The notes under the pieces are model-generated. The model saw only the letters and a list, made by a program, of their open reading frames with translations, was not told the DNA's origin and ran no database searches. DNA of 64,000 nt from Acidobacteriota bacterium (GTDB taxonomy: Bacteria; Acidobacteriota; Thermoanaerobaculia; Multivoradales; Multivoraceae): the NCBI GenBank assembly GCA_029263415.1, contig JAJCXN010000026.1, positions 215,000 to 278,999 on the forward strand, written 5' to 3'. The position numbers and the translations under genes are program-made. Shown here piece after piece: positions 18,846-27,815 of the stretch. Position 1 is the stretch's first letter; the number at the start of each line of letters is the position of its first letter.

Positions 18846-20057
18846 CTATGCTTCGAGCAAGATCCGGGTGGGATCTTCAATGGTCTCTTTGATCCGCTTC
18901 AAGAAGCTCACTGCTTCCTTACCGTCGACCATACGGTGGTCGTAGGTCAGCGCGACGTACATCATGGGTCGGATGACGACTTCGCCATCGAGCGCGATCG
19001 GTCGTTGCTGAATTGAGTGCAACCCAAGGACTCCGCTCTGCGGCGGATTGATAATCGGCGTCGAGAGAAGCGAGCCGAAGACACCACCGTTGCTGATGGT
19101 GAAGGTCCCACCTTCGAGATCCGACATCTGAATCTTCCCTGCGCGCCCGCGCTGGCCGAAATCAGCGATGGTGGCTTCGATTTCGGCGAAGCTCAGACGT
19201 TCCGCGTTGCGGACGTTCGGCACCATGAGTCCGCGATCGGTGCTCACCGCGACACCAACGTCGAAGTAGTTATTGAAGACGATGTCGTCGCCATCGATCT
19301 GGGCGTTGACCTTGGGAAACTGCCGCAGCGCATCAATGGATGCTTTGACGAAGAACGACATGAAACCGAGCTTCACCCCGTGACGGGCCAAGAACCCCTC
19401 CTTGTACTGCTTGCGCAGTTCGAGCACCGCGCTCATGTCGATCTCGTTGAAGGTGGTCAGGAGGGCCGCGCCCTGCTGAGCGGAGACCAGTCGTTCGGCA
19501 ATGCGCTTGCGAATGGGGGTCATCTTGACCCGCTCTTGCTCGCGTGAGCTGGCCGCGGCGCCGGCTGCCAGATGACGTTGCACGTCTTCTTTTAGCAAGC
19601 GACCGCCAGGGCCGGTAGCGGCCACGGCGGTCGCATCGAGCGAGTTCTGCTGAACCAGGCGTTGAGCGGCAGGCATCACGTGGCCTGGCGCGCCTGGCGG
19701 AGCAGCGGGTGGTGGCGTAGCTTGTACGTCAGAGGCCGCCTTACTTGGTGGCACCGCAACTTCTTCCTTGGACGCGGCGCTAGCAGCCTGGTCTGAGGAC
19801 AAGGCTGCAGGTGCCGCAGCGGTGTCGTCCATCTTGCCAATGACATCTCCGATGGCAGCTGTCTCACCGGCCGCAACTGAGATCTCTGTCAGCACACCTG
19901 CCACCGGTGCGGGTAGCTCGAGCGTGACTTTGTCGGTCTCGAGTTCTGCTACAGGCTCGTCGGCCTGGACGTAGTCACCGACCTTTTTGAACCACTGGCT
20001 GATCAGCGCTTCGGTGATGGATTCACCGACGGTGGGGATCTTCAATTCGACGGACAT
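18846..20057 (-). CDS. sucB: 2-oxoglutarate dehydrogenase E2, dihydrolipoyl succinyltransferase
   Basis: 403 residues. The N-terminal lipoyl domain carries the lipoylated Lys in [17 protein letters not shown] (about residue 43). A Pro/Ala-rich hinge follows, then a peripheral-subunit-binding domain ([20 protein letters not shown], then [12 protein letters not shown]) and the catalytic acyltransferase domain. The active-site motif is [15 protein letters not shown] (His and Asp); [20 protein letters not shown] supports the succinyl rather than acetyl class. A good Shine-Dalgarno, GGAGGAGAG, precedes ATG 20057. It transfers the succinyl group to CoA in the TCA cycle. It lies between sucA (72-bp gap) and lpdA (17-bp gap). 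Confidence 0.96.
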   Translation of the reverse strand: MSVELKIPTVGESITEALISQWFKKVGDYVQADEPVAELETDKVTLELPAPVAGVLTEISVAAGETAAIGDVIGKMDDTAAAPAALSSDQAASAASKEEVAVPPSKAASDVQATPPPAAPPGAPGHVMPAAQRLVQQNSLDATAVAATGPGGRLLKEDVQRHLAAGAAASSREQERVKMTPIRKRIAERLVSAQQGAALLTTFNEIDMSAVLELRKQYKEGFLARHGVKLGFMSFFVKASIDALRQFPKVNAQIDGDDIVFNNYFDVGVAVSTDRGLMVPNVRNAERLSFAEIEATIADFGQRGRAGKIQMSDLEGGTFTISNGGVFGSLLSTPIINPPQSGVLGLHSIQQRPIALDGEVVIRPMMYVALTYDHRMVDGKEAVSFLKRIKETIEDPTRILLEA

Positions 20058-20129
20058 GGTGTTCTCTCCTCCAGCTCGTTGACCACATCAGAAGGCGATC
20101 AGGAACCGGTTGGGATGAAAGTTAGGCGA

Positions 20130-22922
20130 TTAGCTCTCGAGGCCTTCGAACGCTAGCTCTAGCAGAGCTGCCTGCTCGGCCTTGTGCACCCTCGCCGAGC
20201 CTGTGGCCGGGCTGGCGGATTCGGGGCGATAGACGCCGCGTAGTGGGAAGCGGCCGATCAAGCGCTCGGCAAAGTTGAGCCGGAGATAGGGCCAAGCGCC
20301 CATGTTACGCGGTTCCTCTTGTACCCAAACCAGTTCGGTGTCATCTCGAAAGGGCTTGAGAACCGCGGTCAGCTCCTCTCTTCGCAGCGGGTACAGTTGT
20401 TCGAGGCGGACAATTGCCACGTCTTCAAGCTGCTTCTCGATCCGTTTTGCTTCTAACTCGTAGTAGATCTTGCCGGTGCATAGCAGGATTCGTTCGACGC
20501 TTTTCGCCTTGCGACTGCGAACTCCGTAACGAGGATCTGGAAGAACACGGTGAAAGCCGCCAGTTGCGAGATCCTCGACCGGCGACACGACGCTTGGATT
20601 GCGCAACAAGCTCTTGGGTGACATCACGATCAACGGTTTGCGGATCGGGCGATGGACTTGGCGGCGCAGTAAGTGGAAGTACTGCGCCGGGGTGGAGGGG
20701 TAGGTAACCTGGATATTGTCGTTCGCGCTGAGAGTCAGCCAGCGTTCGAGGCGAGCCGAAGAGTGCTCGGGACCTTGGCCCTCGAAGCCGTGTGGGAGCA
20801 GGAGAACGATTCCCGACAGCCGATTCCACTTGTCTTCGCCACTGGTGATGAACTGGTCGATCACGACTTGAGCGGCGTTCGAGAAATCCCCGAACTGAGC
20901 TTCCCAAATGACGAGTCCGTCTGGACAGTCGAGGGAGTAGCCGTACTCAAAACCCAAGACCGCGATCTCGGACAGACAACTGTTGTGCAAGGAGACCCGG
21001 CGACCATCCGTCACGAGCGATCGCAGGCTCACGAATCGATCGTTGTTGCGGTGATCATGTAGGACAGCGTGGCGGTGGCTAAAGGTGCCGCGTTCGACGT
21101 CCTGGCCGGTGAATCGTAGCCGCGCCCCGTCTTCGAGCAACGAACCGAACGCGACTGCTTCAGCAGCCGACCAGTCGAGCGGTCGCTTGCCGCGAGCCAT
21201 TTCTTTGCGTCCATCAACAAATCGTTGCAACTTCGGATGTGGCTCAAATGAGTCGGGAAGATCACTCAGGGTGTTGAGCGTCGCGGCAATCCGCTTCTTG
21301 GGCAGGGCGGTGTCAACGTCGGGAACGGATGAGTCGGCACCGCCCGAATAGTCCGACCATAGGCCGTCGTAGGCTTGTGGTTCGTTCTTCTTCTTGGAAG
21401 CGCGGGCCGATTTGAGGGCAGCTTCGAGAGCCTCTTGATGTTCCGCCAGCAGGGTGGCCGCCTCGTCTTCGGTCACCTCCCCTAGTCGCAGCAAATGCTC
21501 CAGGTAGTGATCGCGTACCGAGCTGCGTTGGCGGATCGCCTGGTAGGTCATGGGCTGGGTGAACGCTGGCTCGTCGCCTTCGTTGTGTCCGCGACGCCGA
21601 TAGCAGTACATGTCGATAACTACATCCCGTTTGAAGCGGGCGCGAAACTCAAGCGCCACTTCGACCACCTGAGCAACAGCTTCGGGGTCCTCGCCGTTGA
21701 CGTGGAAGATGGGTGCTTGCACCATCTTTGCGACATCGGTGGCGTAGCGGCTCGAACGTGCTTGCTGTGGAGCAGTGGTGAAGCCGATCTGATTGTTGAC
21801 CACCACGTGCATGGTGCCGCCGACCGTGTAGGCAGGCAGCTCACTGAGGTTCAATGTCTCCTGGACAACGCCTTCACCAGCGAAAGCGGCGTCACCGTGG
21901 ATCAAGAGCGCCATACCCTGCGTGCGTTCGATGTCACCAGCACGATCTTGTTTGGCGCGAGTGCGACCAAGAACCACAGGGTCAATGAACTCAAGATGGC
22001 TGGGGTTGAATGAGAGCGATAGATGCACCGACTTGCCGTTCTCAGCTTGCCAATCGCTGGAGTGGCCAAGGTGATACTTCACATCGCCGGAGCCACTGCG
22101 TTCACCGTGATCGTCGTCCTCGAACTCTCGAAAGATCGCCTGCGGGCTCTTACCCATGATGTTTGCCAGTACGTTGAGCCGGCCACGGTGGGCCATGCCC
22201 AGAACGATCTCCGACACACCCTGAGTTGCGACCTTCTCAATGGCAAGGTCAAGAAGCGGGATCAAACTCTCCGAGCCTTCGAGTGAGAAACTCTTAGCTC
22301 CGAGGTACTTCTTCTGGATGAACTCCTCAAACAGCGAGGCCGCAGTCAAGCGACGCAGGATTCTGAGCTGATCGTCGCGGTCGAGGCGTTTCCTATTGCC
22401 GCTGACTTCGAGCCGCCAGAAGAACCAGTCCCTTAAGTGGAGGTCAGTCAGATGCATCAGCTCAATGCCAATCGATCCGCAGTAGGTGTCGCGTAGACGG
22501 TCGTGGAGTTGCTGAGGCGTGGTCTCGTCGGGCCCCGGAATGTTCACCGCAAAGATGCTGAGGTCACGTTCCTCTTCGGAGATGCCAAACGCCGACAGCT
22601 CGAGTTCCGGACTAAACTCGGGCTCTTCCAGCGGATTGATGTTGGCCGCCCGATGACCACGAACTCTGAAGGTCCGAACCATCTCGTCGACCTTGTGCTG
22701 CAGGTGTGCACGCGAGTTGGGACCGCCGCTGCTCGACAGCGAGCCAAACAGTGGGGCAGGCGGGAAGCTGGGTTCGGTCTGGGCTCGCTGACCGTCGATC
22801 TCAAGCTCGTCAAAGTAGCGTCGCCAGTCCTCCGGCACTGACTCAGGGTCCCGATCGTAGTCTTGCAGGAGTTGCTCGGCAAAACTGAGGCTGTGGCTAC
22901 TGAATGGCGTTTCGGAGGTCAT
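20130..22922 (-). CDS. sucA: 2-oxoglutarate dehydrogenase E1 component
   Basis: 930 residues, the usual length for E1o. The N-terminus has the E2-binding style segment FAEQLLQDYDRDPESVPEDW. The thiamine diphosphate site is visible in HGDAAFAGEGVVQETLNL and VVNNQIGFTT, and the substrate-binding region in GMAHRGRLNVLANI. The transketolase-like C-terminal part includes HRHAVLHDH and WEAQFGDFSNAAQVVIDQFI. It decarboxylates 2-oxoglutarate and succinylates the lipoyl arm of SucB. It is first in the sucA-sucB-lpdA operon. A possible promoter upstream on the minus strand is TTGATC (22995-23000) with TAGGGT (22972-22977), 17 nt apart. The pathway fits the isocitrate-dehydrogenase genes later in the window. 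Confidence 0.97.
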   Translation of the reverse strand: MTSETPFSSHSLSFAEQLLQDYDRDPESVPEDWRRYFDELEIDGQRAQTEPSFPPAPLFGSLSSSGGPNSRAHLQHKVDEMVRTFRVRGHRAANINPLEEPEFSPELELSAFGISEEERDLSIFAVNIPGPDETTPQQLHDRLRDTYCGSIGIELMHLTDLHLRDWFFWRLEVSGNRKRLDRDDQLRILRRLTAASLFEEFIQKKYLGAKSFSLEGSESLIPLLDLAIEKVATQGVSEIVLGMAHRGRLNVLANIMGKSPQAIFREFEDDDHGERSGSGDVKYHLGHSSDWQAENGKSVHLSLSFNPSHLEFIDPVVLGRTRAKQDRAGDIERTQGMALLIHGDAAFAGEGVVQETLNLSELPAYTVGGTMHVVVNNQIGFTTAPQQARSSRYATDVAKMVQAPIFHVNGEDPEAVAQVVEVALEFRARFKRDVVIDMYCYRRRGHNEGDEPAFTQPMTYQAIRQRSSVRDHYLEHLLRLGEVTEDEAATLLAEHQEALEAALKSARASKKKNEPQAYDGLWSDYSGGADSSVPDVDTALPKKRIAATLNTLSDLPDSFEPHPKLQRFVDGRKEMARGKRPLDWSAAEAVAFGSLLEDGARLRFTGQDVERGTFSHRHAVLHDHRNNDRFVSLRSLVTDGRRVSLHNSCLSEIAVLGFEYGYSLDCPDGLVIWEAQFGDFSNAAQVVIDQFITSGEDKWNRLSGIVLLLPHGFEGQGPEHSSARLERWLTLSANDNIQVTYPSTPAQYFHLLRRQVHRPIRKPLIVMSPKSLLRNPSVVSPVEDLATGGFHRVLPDPRYGVRSRKAKSVERILLCTGKIYYELEAKRIEKQLEDVAIVRLEQLYPLRREELTAVLKPFRDDTELVWVQEEPRNMGAWPYLRLNFAERLIGRFPLRGVYRPESASPATGSARVHKAEQAALLELAFEGLES

Positions 22923-23111
22923 AAGCTCTGGACGACGAGAAGTGAAGAAAGCGTGAAGATTCTCTAGGCGGACCCTACCCCTTCAGTAGCGGGCGATCAA
23001 TGGCGGTGGCGACCTTTGCGGGCAGCGTAACTAAGCCCCCGATCGATCTTTAGGTGAAGGGCATTTGTGCGATCGACTTGATGGTTAGGACACGAGACTG
23101 AGAGCAACGAG

Positions 23112-24464
23112 TTGGAGCTGAGAAATGAACTAGGGCAACTCGCGCGCCTGGCCGCGCCGGTGGTCATTGTGCAGTGCGGGATCATGCTGCTAGGTGTGGT
23201 TGATTCGATGATGCTTGGGCGTGTGTCAAAGGAAGCCCTCGCTGCCGCTGGGCTCGGCAGTGCCTTGAGCTATGCGGTCTTCGGTGGCCTAGCTGGGATG
23301 CTGTACGCGCTGGATCCTCTGGTGGCTCAGGACTTCGGCGCGGGCAACTTCGAGCGGGTAGGGCGTCACCTACAGCGAGGTTTGGTTCTTGCTTTCGTAC
23401 TCTCGCTGTTGGGCGCTGGTCTTCTTCCGCTCCTGGCCTGGAACCTAGACCTGTTCCGACAGAGCCAGGAGTTCATGCCGCTCGCGCAGGACTACCTGAT
23501 CGCATTGATCCCAGGTGTATTGCCTCTCTTGTGGTTCACGGCCCTACGGCAAACGCTTCAAGCAATGAGCTTAGTGCGACCTGCAGTGATTGCGATCGTT
23601 GCTTGCAACCTGTTCAACGCGGTGGCGAACTACGCGTTGGTCTTTGGGCACTTCGGTCTTCCACGAATGGAGGTGGTGGGGTCAGCGTTGGCGACCTCGG
23701 CGTCACGGTGGGTCATGTTGATCGCCTTGTTGATGGCCTCTCACAGGCGCTTTCGCGGTCTCAATGTTTCGCTCGCGGGGCTCAAGGAGGCGACTCGCTT
23801 TCGCGCCCATCTCGAGCTGTTGCGTTTGGGCGGCCCGATCGCAGTCCATCACTCGCTGGAAATCTGGGTCTTCGGCGCAGTTGGCCTGATGATGGGCAGT
23901 CTCGGAGCCTTGGAATTCGCGGGGCACCAGATAGCGCTTCTTCTAGCATCGCTCTCGTTCATGATCCCCTTGGGGATCGGAGGTGCAGCCGCCACCCGGG
24001 TGGGCAATGCACTCGGACGTGGCGACAAGGCGGCGGCAGCCGATTCAGCGAAGATGGCGCTCGTCCTCGGTGGCCTGGTGATGGCGCTCTCAGCACTGCT
24101 CTTTGCTTGCTTTCCTCGGCTGCTCGCACGGGCGTTTACGCCAGATGCTGAAGTCATAACGATGGCGGCACTCCTTCTGCCGATTGCAGCTGTTTTCCAA
24201 CTCGCCGACGGCTTGCAGGCGGTGAGTGCCGGGGTACTGCGCGGCATGGCAGATACCGCACGTCCAGCTTTGTACGCCCTGCTCGGTTTCTGGGCGCTGG
24301 GCCTACCAACGGGCTGGTTTCTTGCCTTTCGTCTCGACTTGGGACCCACCGGACTGTGGTGGGGCCTGAGCGCTGGACTGATCGTCGTCGCAATCCTTCT
24401 TGGACGGCGCATCCTTGCGCAGTTCAAGCGGCCCATTGAGCAGCTGCAGCTCGAGGTGCGCTAG
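23112..24464 (+). CDS. MATE family multidrug/cation antiporter
   Basis: 450 residues with a TTG start at 23112; the conserved N-terminus (ELGQLARLAAPVVIVQCGIM, then GVVDSMMLGRVS) begins immediately, so no better start exists downstream. About 12 transmembrane helices in two homologous six-helix halves are visible, the second starting near residue 235 (GGPIAVHHSLEIWVFGAVGL). Features of the NorM/DinF-type MATE fold include DPLVAQDFGAGN and GGAAATRVGNALGRGD. Family knowledge: it expels cationic drugs or metabolites using a sodium or proton gradient. It is a single gene, divergent from sucA, with no regulator next to it; the substrate cannot be read from the sequence. Confidence 0.92.
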   Translation: MELRNELGQLARLAAPVVIVQCGIMLLGVVDSMMLGRVSKEALAAAGLGSALSYAVFGGLAGMLYALDPLVAQDFGAGNFERVGRHLQRGLVLAFVLSLLGAGLLPLLAWNLDLFRQSQEFMPLAQDYLIALIPGVLPLLWFTALRQTLQAMSLVRPAVIAIVACNLFNAVANYALVFGHFGLPRMEVVGSALATSASRWVMLIALLMASHRRFRGLNVSLAGLKEATRFRAHLELLRLGGPIAVHHSLEIWVFGAVGLMMGSLGALEFAGHQIALLLASLSFMIPLGIGGAAATRVGNALGRGDKAAAADSAKMALVLGGLVMALSALLFACFPRLLARAFTPDAEVITMAALLLPIAAVFQLADGLQAVSAGVLRGMADTARPALYALLGFWALGLPTGWFLAFRLDLGPTGLWWGLSAGLIVVAILLGRRILAQFKRPIEQLQLEVR

Positions 24465-24821
24465 CTGGATTGGCTTGGTGATCTCGTGGCTTACACGCCG
24501 GAAGCGCCGCCTCGAACCGCCCGAGCGCTGAATGAGGCCTGAGTGAGGGGAAGTTCCTTCTGGCAAACAGCCGGTTGCCGGGCCGCCTATTCGAGCGACC
24601 TCGCTCCGCACCTCCGACTTCCTCCCTTCAGGTCCACAGCCTTTTGGTCACTTAAAGCGAGCTAGCCACCAGAGTTCAAGCTCTGCGAGGACCGAACCGA
24701 AGCCCCTGGCCATTGCCGCTGAGGCTCGTCGCCTCAGCGCTCTGTCTCCTGTCTCCTGCCTCCTGCTCTCTCGTCTCCTCGCGACGCGGCTACCGGCCGC
24801 TTGGAGCGAGCATCAACGCTA

Positions 24822-24857
24822 GGGTTTGGGCCTGTGGCAACCCACAGGCCCAAACCC
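24822..24857 (+). repeat. Perfect 16-bp inverted repeat (hairpin)
   Basis: GGGTTTGGGCCTGTGG at 24822-24837 is the exact reverse complement of 24842-24857, with a 4-nt CAAC loop. It has no following T-run on either strand, so it is not a standard intrinsic terminator. It ends 120 bp before argG. It could be an attenuator stem, a cruciform operator or a terminator for the MATE gene 360 bp upstream. Confidence 0.85.
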
Positions 24858-24911
24858 GTTGCTTGAAGCGCGAACATCTTCGATAATCCCACCCCCCGAG
24901 TAGGGGCCCAT

Positions 24912-24960
24912 GTTTACAACGACAAGCGAGATCACCGAAGTATTGGTGCTTCTTGTAAAC
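24912..24960 (+). promoter_or_regulatory. Compound hairpin immediately upstream of argG
   Basis: GTTTACAA (24912-24919) is the exact reverse complement of TTGTAAAC (24953-24960). Inside lie GAAGTA and TGCTTC (6 bp with one G-U pair, TTGG loop) and an alternative CACC/GGTG pairing, which could allow two mutually exclusive folds. The structure ends 17 nt before the argG ATG, close to its ribosome-binding site. The palindromic ends could equally be a protein operator. Confidence 0.5.
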
Positions 24961-24977
24961 GACAGCAAAGGCGAGCG

Positions 24978-26213
24978 ATGAGCGATAGCAATCAGATGAG
25001 CGCACACAAAAAGGCGGTTCTTGCTTACAGCGGCGGATTGGACACCTCAGTGATCCTGCAGGTGCTCAAGGAGCAGGGCTACGAGGTTGTAGCGTTCATC
25101 GCGAACGTTGGGCAGGATGAAGACTTCGAGAAGCAGGCTGAGCGTGCTCGGATCATTGGTGCTGCCGAGGTGTTCGTCGAGGACCTGTGTCGTGAGTTCG
25201 TTGACGACTTCATCTTCCCGGCAATCGCGGGCAACGCGGTTTACGAGAACCGCTACTTGTTGGGCACCGCGCTTGCTCGTCCGGTGATCGCCCGCAGGCA
25301 GGTGGAGATTGCAGAGCGCGTTGGGGCCACCGCGGTGGCGCATGGTGCTACTGGCAAGGGCAATGATCAGGTACGCTTCGAGCTCGGCTATGCCGGACTC
25401 GGCCCCCATCTCGAGGTGATCGCGCCTTGGAAGGACCCGGAGTTTCTGGCTCGTTTCGCTGGTCGAACGGATCTACTCAACTATGCCGAAGAGCACGGTA
25501 TTCCAATCGAAGCGAGTAGTGAGAAGTCCTACAGCATGGACGAGAACCTGATGCACAAGAGCTATGAGTCGGGCATGCTTGAGGACCCATCGCTCGCCCC
25601 CAAACCTGAAATGTTCGACCTCACCAGGTCGGCAATGGATGCTCCTGATACGCCAGCCCGGCTTGAGATCGAGTTTGTTGATGCGCGGCCAGTCAGGGTC
25701 AAGGATCTGGACAGCGGCGAGGAAGAAACAGACTCGCTTGCCTTGTTCGCCATGGTCAACCGGATCGCGGGTGAGCATGGTGTCGGCCGGATCGACATGG
25801 TTGAGAATCGGTACGTGGGAATCAAGTCACGTGGGGTCTATGAGACTCCTGGCGGCACCTTGCTGCATTTTGCGCTCCGCGATCTCGAGGGCATCACCAT
25901 GGATCGTGAGGTGCTGGCGCTGCGTGACACGTTGGCGCCCAAATTCACTCAGTTGATTTACAACGGCTACTGGTTTTCACCCGAGATGGACTTCATCCGA
26001 GCTGCGTTTGACCAGGCCGAGAAGATGGTCACCGGCACCGTCAAAGTGCAGCTGTTCAAGGGGGGACTACAGGCCCTCGGCCGGAAGTCTCCGGTGTCGC
26101 TCTACAACGAGGCCTTGTCCTCAATGGATATTGCTGGAGGATACGAACAAGCGGATGCAGCTGGGTTCATCCGTATCGCGTCGCTCCGCTTACGGGGCGG
26201 CCGCCATGGCTAG
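24978..26213 (+). CDS. argG: Argininosuccinate synthase
   Basis: 411 residues, normal length. The ATP-binding P-loop is [12 protein letters not shown] near residue 15. Other signatures are [17 protein letters not shown] (citrulline/aspartate site), [18 protein letters not shown] and a C-terminal [17 protein letters not shown]. It condenses citrulline and aspartate, using ATP, to argininosuccinate in arginine synthesis. AAGGCGAG precedes ATG 24978. It stands alone here, with no argH or other arg gene in the window, and has a long structured leader suggesting its own regulation. A bidirectional terminator hairpin lies 100 bp after the stop. Confidence 0.97.
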   Translation: MSDSNQMSAHKKAVLAYSGGLDTSVILQVLKEQGYEVVAFIANVGQDEDFEKQAERARIIGAAEVFVEDLCREFVDDFIFPAIAGNAVYENRYLLGTALARPVIARRQVEIAERVGATAVAHGATGKGNDQVRFELGYAGLGPHLEVIAPWKDPEFLARFAGRTDLLNYAEEHGIPIEASSEKSYSMDENLMHKSYESGMLEDPSLAPKPEMFDLTRSAMDAPDTPARLEIEFVDARPVRVKDLDSGEEETDSLALFAMVNRIAGEHGVGRIDMVENRYVGIKSRGVYETPGGTLLHFALRDLEGITMDREVLALRDTLAPKFTQLIYNGYWFSPEMDFIRAAFDQAEKMVTGTVKVQLFKGGLQALGRKSPVSLYNEALSSMDIAGGYEQADAAGFIRIASLRLRGGRHG

Positions 26214-26313
26214 CAACTGACTGTCGGTGAGGCGAAGCGTTGGCGCCGGACCGCGTGGATAGGCTCCAAGCAGAGGGCAAGGGCGATGGGGGGAGTTGGA
26301 CTACAAACGCAGA

Positions 26314-26351
26314 AAAGGCCGCTTGCCCCTGAGTGGGACGAAGCGGCCTTT
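26314..26351. terminator. Bidirectional intrinsic terminator between argG and the selenoprotein gene
   Basis: AAAGGCCGCTT (26314-26324) pairs perfectly with AAGCGGCCTTT (26341-26351), 11 bp with a 16-nt loop. It is followed by CTTTGGTT on the plus strand and by TTCTGCGTTTG on the minus strand. It lies between convergent genes (argG stop 26213, selenoprotein stop 26397). Confidence 0.8.
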
Positions 26352-26396
26352 CTTTGGTTGGGCTTAGACCCAACCGGGCCCCGACTGCGAGAGGCG

Positions 26397-27068
26397 CTAG
26401 TAGATCCTAGCTGCCTCTAACACCAGCTTGCCAGGGATCCGGACCCGGTAGTCCGGGTTCACGTACTGAAACTTGACCTTGCCTTCTTCATCGAGGACAA
26501 AGACGGCGGGTACCGGCAGCAGATGGTGGTCACTGCCCGAGGCCTTCTCCAGATCGATGCCGTATCCTTTGTACTTACTGATGGTGTCAGCAGGTACTTG
26601 GAATGCGATACCAAAGCCTTTGGAGGCCTCCATGTTGGCGTCGGAGATGATCTGGTAACCGATCTCGTGTTTGCTCACCGTTGGCTGTAGGTGCTCCGGG
26701 TTATCCGGGGACAGGGCAATGATTTGGTAGCCGAGGGAGACAATCTCCTCTTCGACTTCGCGCAACTCACCGAGTTGCGTATTGCAGTACGGTCACCATC
26801 CGCCTCGGTAGAAGATCAAGACGCTCTTCTTGCCGAGGACAATGTCGTGGAGGTTGGTCGCGGTGCCGTTTAAGGTGACGACGCTTGCGTTCGGTGCTTG
26901 ACTGCCGATCAGCGCAGGCTGGATCTTCTCGGCAGAGTCCGGCGTATCAGTGCCGGCTGCAAACGCTGCAGGGGCGGCCAGCCCGGTTACGAGAATTGCG
27001 AGACCAAGGAGTCCGGTGCGCAACGCGTTAAGCGGTGCTAGAAGGGATCCGTGGAGCGAGTTGTTCAC
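26397..27068 (-). CDS. Exported peroxiredoxin-like (AhpC/TSA, UxxC) selenoprotein with in-frame TGA
   Basis: Read through one in-frame TGA (minus strand, 26795-26793), this is a 223-residue thioredoxin-fold peroxiredoxin-like protein. The TGA is codon 92 in the context FYRGGW-TGA-PYCNTQLGEL, exactly where the peroxidatic Cys of the family motif RGGWCPYC belongs; the partner Cys is residue 95 (UxxC). Both flanks are intact in the same frame: upstream VLIFYRGGW, downstream LSPDNPEHLQPTV, GYQIISDANMEASKGFGI and PVPAVFVLDEEGKVKFQYVN. A perfect hairpin follows the TGA (see bSECIS). I chose GTG 27068 because GGAG lies 9 nt upstream and a signal peptide follows directly (hydrophobic core LGLAILVTGLA, cleavage near AFA-AGTD); an ATG at 27182 would bury the signal. 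It probably reduces peroxides or disulfides in the periplasm. A standard gene caller would split it into 26793-27182 and 26397-26765. It requires a Sec machinery not found in this window. Confidence 0.92.
26761..26779 (-). promoter_or_regulatory. Bacterial SECIS element downstream of the UGA codon
   Basis: On the minus strand, CGCAACTC (26779-26772) and GAGTTGCG (26768-26761) form a perfect 8-bp stem with apical loop GGU. The stem begins 13 nt after the TGA and the loop 21 nt after it. Family knowledge: bacterial SECIS hairpins have a G in the first two loop positions and lie about 16-37 nt (UGA to loop) downstream, within the coding region. All of these criteria are met. It would bind SelB to insert selenocysteine. 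Confidence 0.85.
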
Positions 27069-27369
27069 GTGTGTGATCTCCGAATCAAATTGAGCGAGCA
27101 GGTGACTGGCTGATAGGCAGCGCAGTTCTGCTAACAGTTTAACGCACGGTCTCTGCTGTCGAGTTGCTGCCAGGTTCCCCATTGTCAGTTCAATACTGCC
27201 AGGTTCACCATGGCCCGATTTGAGACTACCGATGCTCGACCTACGAAGCCTGAGTGAAATCGGATCTGTTGGCAGCGTCGTGCCGGATCACGGAAACGCG
27301 CGATCGGGGACGCAAGTGTGTGCAGGATGGGCGCCCCTCGCGAATCAAAATGAGCATAGGATTCCACGT

Positions 27370-27738
27370 ATGAACGTACAGACAACCAGTGAAGGTGACG
27401 TCTCAGTCATCGATCTTCAAGGTAAGTTGGTCGCGGGTGTAGGAGATATCCTTCTTCGCGAGGCAGTGAACGAGCTCCTAGCTGCAGGCGAGAAGAAGAT
27501 ACTTCTCGATCTGTCAGAGGTCACCCACATCGATAGCTCAGGCGTTGGTGAGCTGGTTGCTAGTAAGCGTATAGCCGCTCGCTTTGGTGCTGTCGTCAAG
27601 GCGACGCGCGCCTCGCAAAGTGTTGAACGGGTGCTACGCATCGCGCAGATCTTGCCGTTGTTCAACCTGCACGAGAATCGCGAGTCTGCGGTAGAAGCTC
27701 TCAAGAATGAGCAACTGCCCGAGGAGTCAGCTGACTAG
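27370..27738 (+). CDS. STAS-domain anti-sigma factor antagonist (SpoIIAA-like)
   Basis: 122 residues from ATG 27370 (AGGATT upstream); the frame is open from 27220 but the domain begins at MNVQTTSEGDVSVIDLQGKL. It is a single STAS domain: beta-strands, then LLDLSEVTHIDSSGVGELV with the conserved phosphorylatable Ser, then RIAQILPLFNLHENRESAVEAL. Family knowledge: the unphosphorylated form binds an anti-sigma kinase (RsbW/SpoIIAB type) and frees a sigma factor; phosphorylation switches it off. No kinase or phosphatase partner is nearby. It is followed after 77 bp by the crotonase gene. Confidence 0.92.
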   Translation: MNVQTTSEGDVSVIDLQGKLVAGVGDILLREAVNELLAAGEKKILLDLSEVTHIDSSGVGELVASKRIAARFGAVVKATRASQSVERVLRIAQILPLFNLHENRESAVEALKNEQLPEESAD

Positions 27739-27815
27739 ACAGATGAGCGCAAGCGCCGTGCGCTCAGTTCCGTTGACGACATCTGCTCTGACGATATCTG
27801 GGAGACCACGAGTCC

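Larger units (their letters stand above)
24465..24977 (+). promoter_or_regulatory. 513-bp argG upstream region with CT-rich tract and structured leader
   Basis: No gene is supported. Contents: a CT-rich tract of TCTCCTG-like repeats (24741-24780), a perfect 16-bp inverted repeat (24822-24857), a C4/G4 mini-hairpin near 24894-24906, and a compound hairpin just before the argG start (24912-24960). The density of perfect pairing close to the start suggests RNA-level control of argG. Confidence 0.5.

Noticed and set aside
26793..27182. Reading the peroxiredoxin region as a pseudogene broken by a nonsense codon, or as two separate genes
   Set aside because: The TGA is exactly at the redox-active Cys codon, both halves keep family motifs in the same frame, and a SECIS-type hairpin follows at the correct distance.
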